This document shows, in pieces, positions 62,327 through 64,000 of a DNA stretch of 64,000 nt. Below the pieces are notes generated by a model. It was not told the origin of the DNA. It saw only the letters and a list, made by a program, of their open reading frames with translations, and did no database searches. Where the stretch lies: NCBI GenBank assembly GCA_036417435.1, contig CM070914.1, forward strand, positions 1,798,001 through 1,862,000, given 5' to 3'. This DNA comes from Inia geoffrensis. Lineage: Eukaryota > Chordata > Mammalia > Artiodactyla > Iniidae. Each line of letters opens with the position of its first letter. The first letter of the stretch is position 1. Both the position numbers and the translations under genes were made by a program.

Positions 62327-63699
62327 GTGCTGGGGTACTTAAGCTGCTCCAAAACAGAGTGCAGTGCGTTTCCCTACACTAAGCATACACAGAGTGGCTC
62401 CAAAGGGCTACGGGACTGGATGTTGCTCAACAGACACAGGTGGGCCTGGGAGTACTTAGTGTACCTGGCAGTAACAGGATGCCCACATGAGCCTCCTAGG
62501 TGTCTGTAAAATCATACTGCCATTTAAGATATGCAGAGCAGAGGTCACATGCTCATGGAAAGTGCTGGACACCTCCATTCCTACACGCAAATCAAAGCCT
62601 CCAGGCATGTGTTCATGCTGGGTGCGCATTAAGTGACGCAGCATGGTAAGATGCTGACTTTCTCCTGGAGAACAGTGACTTCACGTACGAGGTCTAAGTA
62701 TTCAAGGCAGAGTGTTTTCTCATGGCAGCTCACCCTCAGGGCCATGACAAAGACTTCCTGGGGACTTCGGACTCACCAGATATGTGGTCCTGACGGTGCT
62801 CCAGGACTCTGGAAATGTAGCTCTCCTCCCGGGACATGCGGTGTGCAGCCCGTCACTCGACACGTACAGAGGCCCTCCGATGTACAGACCAGTGGGCCTC
62901 CATGTGGCTCAGCCTTCCCAAAGGGCTCTGGAGGTGCTCAGTGAACTTGAAGCAAAAATGATGCACAACCGAGGGCCCCAGGAGTCCTCAAAAGGGTCCT
63001 TCCTTTAAAATAAATCCCAACAGCGATGAAGAACTCATGGAGACAGTTGCATGCTTCCATTTTTATACGGCTACTCAGGGTCTAACGTGGAGACGTGTTC
63101 TCTCATTGTTTCACTTTAGTTCTAGAGACTGTCATGCTCACCACCACCGAGGCCATGGAAGCACCTTGTTTGGACAGAGCCAATTCATATTTTTCCCCGA
63201 AGCATTCTTACAGGGTTGAGAGACCTGTCAACAGCAGAGAATGTCAGGTAGTTTCTAGGCAGCATGAATGGAGCCTTCAAATTGAGAAAACAAGTCTAGT
63301 TCCAGCAGGCCCCGATTTCCACGGGCACACTCATCCTACGTCCCTCGGCTTTCTAACAAGTCCAAAGGGAGACAAGGTTACCCAGTGTTTCCTTCCCTGA
63401 ATCAACTTGTCGAAGTAGGGTTTTGTGCATCATGCGAACTGCCTCAACCAAGCAACGCACTTGGTATGTGTGGGGCCGTCTAACTCTTCAAAAGTCTGCA
63501 GTGCCACGGGAAGAGCAGGCCTGAAATTGCAGTCAGAACGCACGCTGACTCTCTCCTGGCGCCAGGGGGAGTTCAGGCAGGAGGTCGTACATGGAATGCG
63601 AAGCCCAGGGTTTCTCTGAGTGCAGCTCAGACTAGGGTAATGGGTAAAATTTCGACGGCCTGAGGGACGTGCCAGAACGGTGTTCCTGAACCTCTGTGA
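62327..63699 (+). repeat. Satellite unit 46 (1,373 bp)
   Basis: Copy of unit 41 at 6,901 bp up to about 63,452; its end matches unit 43. Confidence 0.97.
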
Positions 63700-64000
63700 G
63701 TGCTGGGGTACTTAAGCTGCTCCAAAACAGAGTGCAGTGCGTTTCCCTACACTCAGCATACACAGAGTGGCTCCAAAGGGCTACGGGACTGGATGTTGCT
63801 CAACAGACACAGGTGGGCCTGGGAGTACTTAGTGTACCTGGCAGTAACAGGATGCCCACATGAGCCTCCTAGGTGTCTGTAAAATCATACTGCCATTTAA
63901 GATATGCAGAGCAGAGGTCACATGCTCATGGAAAGTGCTGGACACCTCCATTCCTACACGCAAATCAAAGCCTCCAGGCATGTGTTCATGCTGGGTGCGC
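63700..64000 (+). repeat. Partial unit 47 (5' end only)
   Basis: First 301 bp of a unit cut by the window edge. It has the five-base loss and CTACACGCAAATC of subfamily II, with ACACTCAGC rather than the ACACTAAGC of units 41, 43 and 46. Confidence 0.96.

Larger units (their letters stand above)
59457..63452. repeat. Five-unit-offset duplication, copy 2
   Basis: Partner of 52,556-56,551. It covers units 44-46, which repeat the order of units 39-41. Confidence 0.92.
1..64000. repeat. Satellite array, about 1,379-bp unit, 46 complete copies
   Basis: The whole window is a direct tandem array of a complex unit. The landmark GTGCTGGGGTACTTA recurs at 226, 1605, 2984, 4363 and so on to 63700, with spacings of 1,373-1,385 bp (1,379 bp in most of the left part). 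All units are in the same orientation. Neighbouring units differ by scattered substitutions and a few small indels. No transposon, simple-sequence tract or unique DNA interrupts the array, and neither edge is reached. The unit has no obvious short internal periodicity. I do not recognise the family. Similar length to human SST1/NBL2 or bovine 1.715 satellite is noted, but sequence identity with either is not claimed. Confidence 0.98.
37630..64000. repeat. Subfamily II domain of the array
   Basis: From inside unit 28 onward the units read GCATTAAGTGAC (two extra bases), TTCATGCTG and GAGCACAGTGACTTC at the sites where subfamily I differs. Three further indels segregate: a five-base gain giving TGTACTATAC, a five-base loss (CCTAACCTCC to CCTCC), and a one-base loss turning GGGCCCTAGG into GGGCCCAGG. 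A three-base loss (GGTCTTCTAAG to GGTCTAAG) marks units 41, 43 and 46. Combinations of these give unit lengths of 1,373, 1,375, 1,376, 1,381 and 1,385 bp. Unit 47 is cut by the window edge before the AA site. Confidence 0.9.

Noticed and set aside
1..64000. CRISPR array or bacterial operon
   Set aside because: The repeat is about 1.38 kb with no spacers, and there are no bacterial coding genes.
1..64000. Ribosomal DNA or another multicopy gene cluster
   Set aside because: No rRNA, tRNA, snRNA or histone sequence was recognised in the unit.
1..64000. Assignment to human SST1/NBL2 or bovine 1.715 satellite
   Set aside because: Only unit length is similar; I could not confirm sequence identity from memory, so no name is given.

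Overview
The window is one uninterrupted head-to-tail array of a long-period satellite (macrosatellite-type) repeat. I phased the units on the recurring landmark GTGCTGGGGTACTTA, first seen at 226. This gives 46 complete units of 1,373-1,385 bp, most of them exactly 1,379 bp, all in one orientation. There is a 225-bp partial unit at the left edge and a 301-bp partial unit at the right edge. I see no unique flanking sequence, transposon insertion, rRNA, tRNA, CRISPR array or recognisable protein-coding gene. The short open frames recur once per unit, mostly open at GTG rather than ATG, and encode nothing I recognise.

Organism. Long complex tandem units, balanced base composition and moderately retained CpG (about 42 per unit by hand count, observed/expected roughly 0.5) suggest nuclear DNA of a vertebrate, most likely a mammal. 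This is inference. I could not match the unit to a named satellite from memory. Known mammalian satellites of similar unit length (for example human SST1/NBL2 and the bovine 1.715 family, both about 1.4 kb) are candidates on length only.

Layout. Two sequence subfamilies meet inside unit 28, near 37,630-37,770. Subfamily I (units 1-27) has a 1,379-bp base length and reads GCATTGTGACG at a diagnostic site. Subfamily II (units 28-47) reads GCATTAAGTGACG there and mixes lengths of 1,373, 1,375, 1,376, 1,381 and 1,385 bp. Every unit length is fully explained by seven small indels relative to the 1,379-bp form.

Higher-order structure. Blocks of several units have been copied in register. (a) 1-12,029 recurs at 19,311-36,860, but the second copy carries four extra units inserted at one point; the inserted part contains a 2,758-bp dimer twice. 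(b) 37,630-40,826 recurs at 48,683-51,879, an offset of 11,053 bp or eight units. (c) About 40,864-43,600 recurs at 45,015, an offset of 4,151 bp or three units. (d) At the right end a 2,758-bp dimer is present twice, and 52,556-56,551 recurs at 59,457-63,452 (offset 6,901 bp, five units) with only one difference seen. These near-identical blocks indicate recent unequal exchange or amplification, most recently at the right end, or else an assembly problem that should be excluded.

Function. Nothing shows that the array is expressed. Each unit carries a canonical AATAAA, a good 3' splice-acceptor-like tract and one or two donor-like GT sites, so a noncoding transcript is possible but unproven. 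An ATG-initiated 88-codon frame is open in all 46 complete units, but the variants in it are overwhelmingly amino-acid-changing, which argues against a constrained protein.
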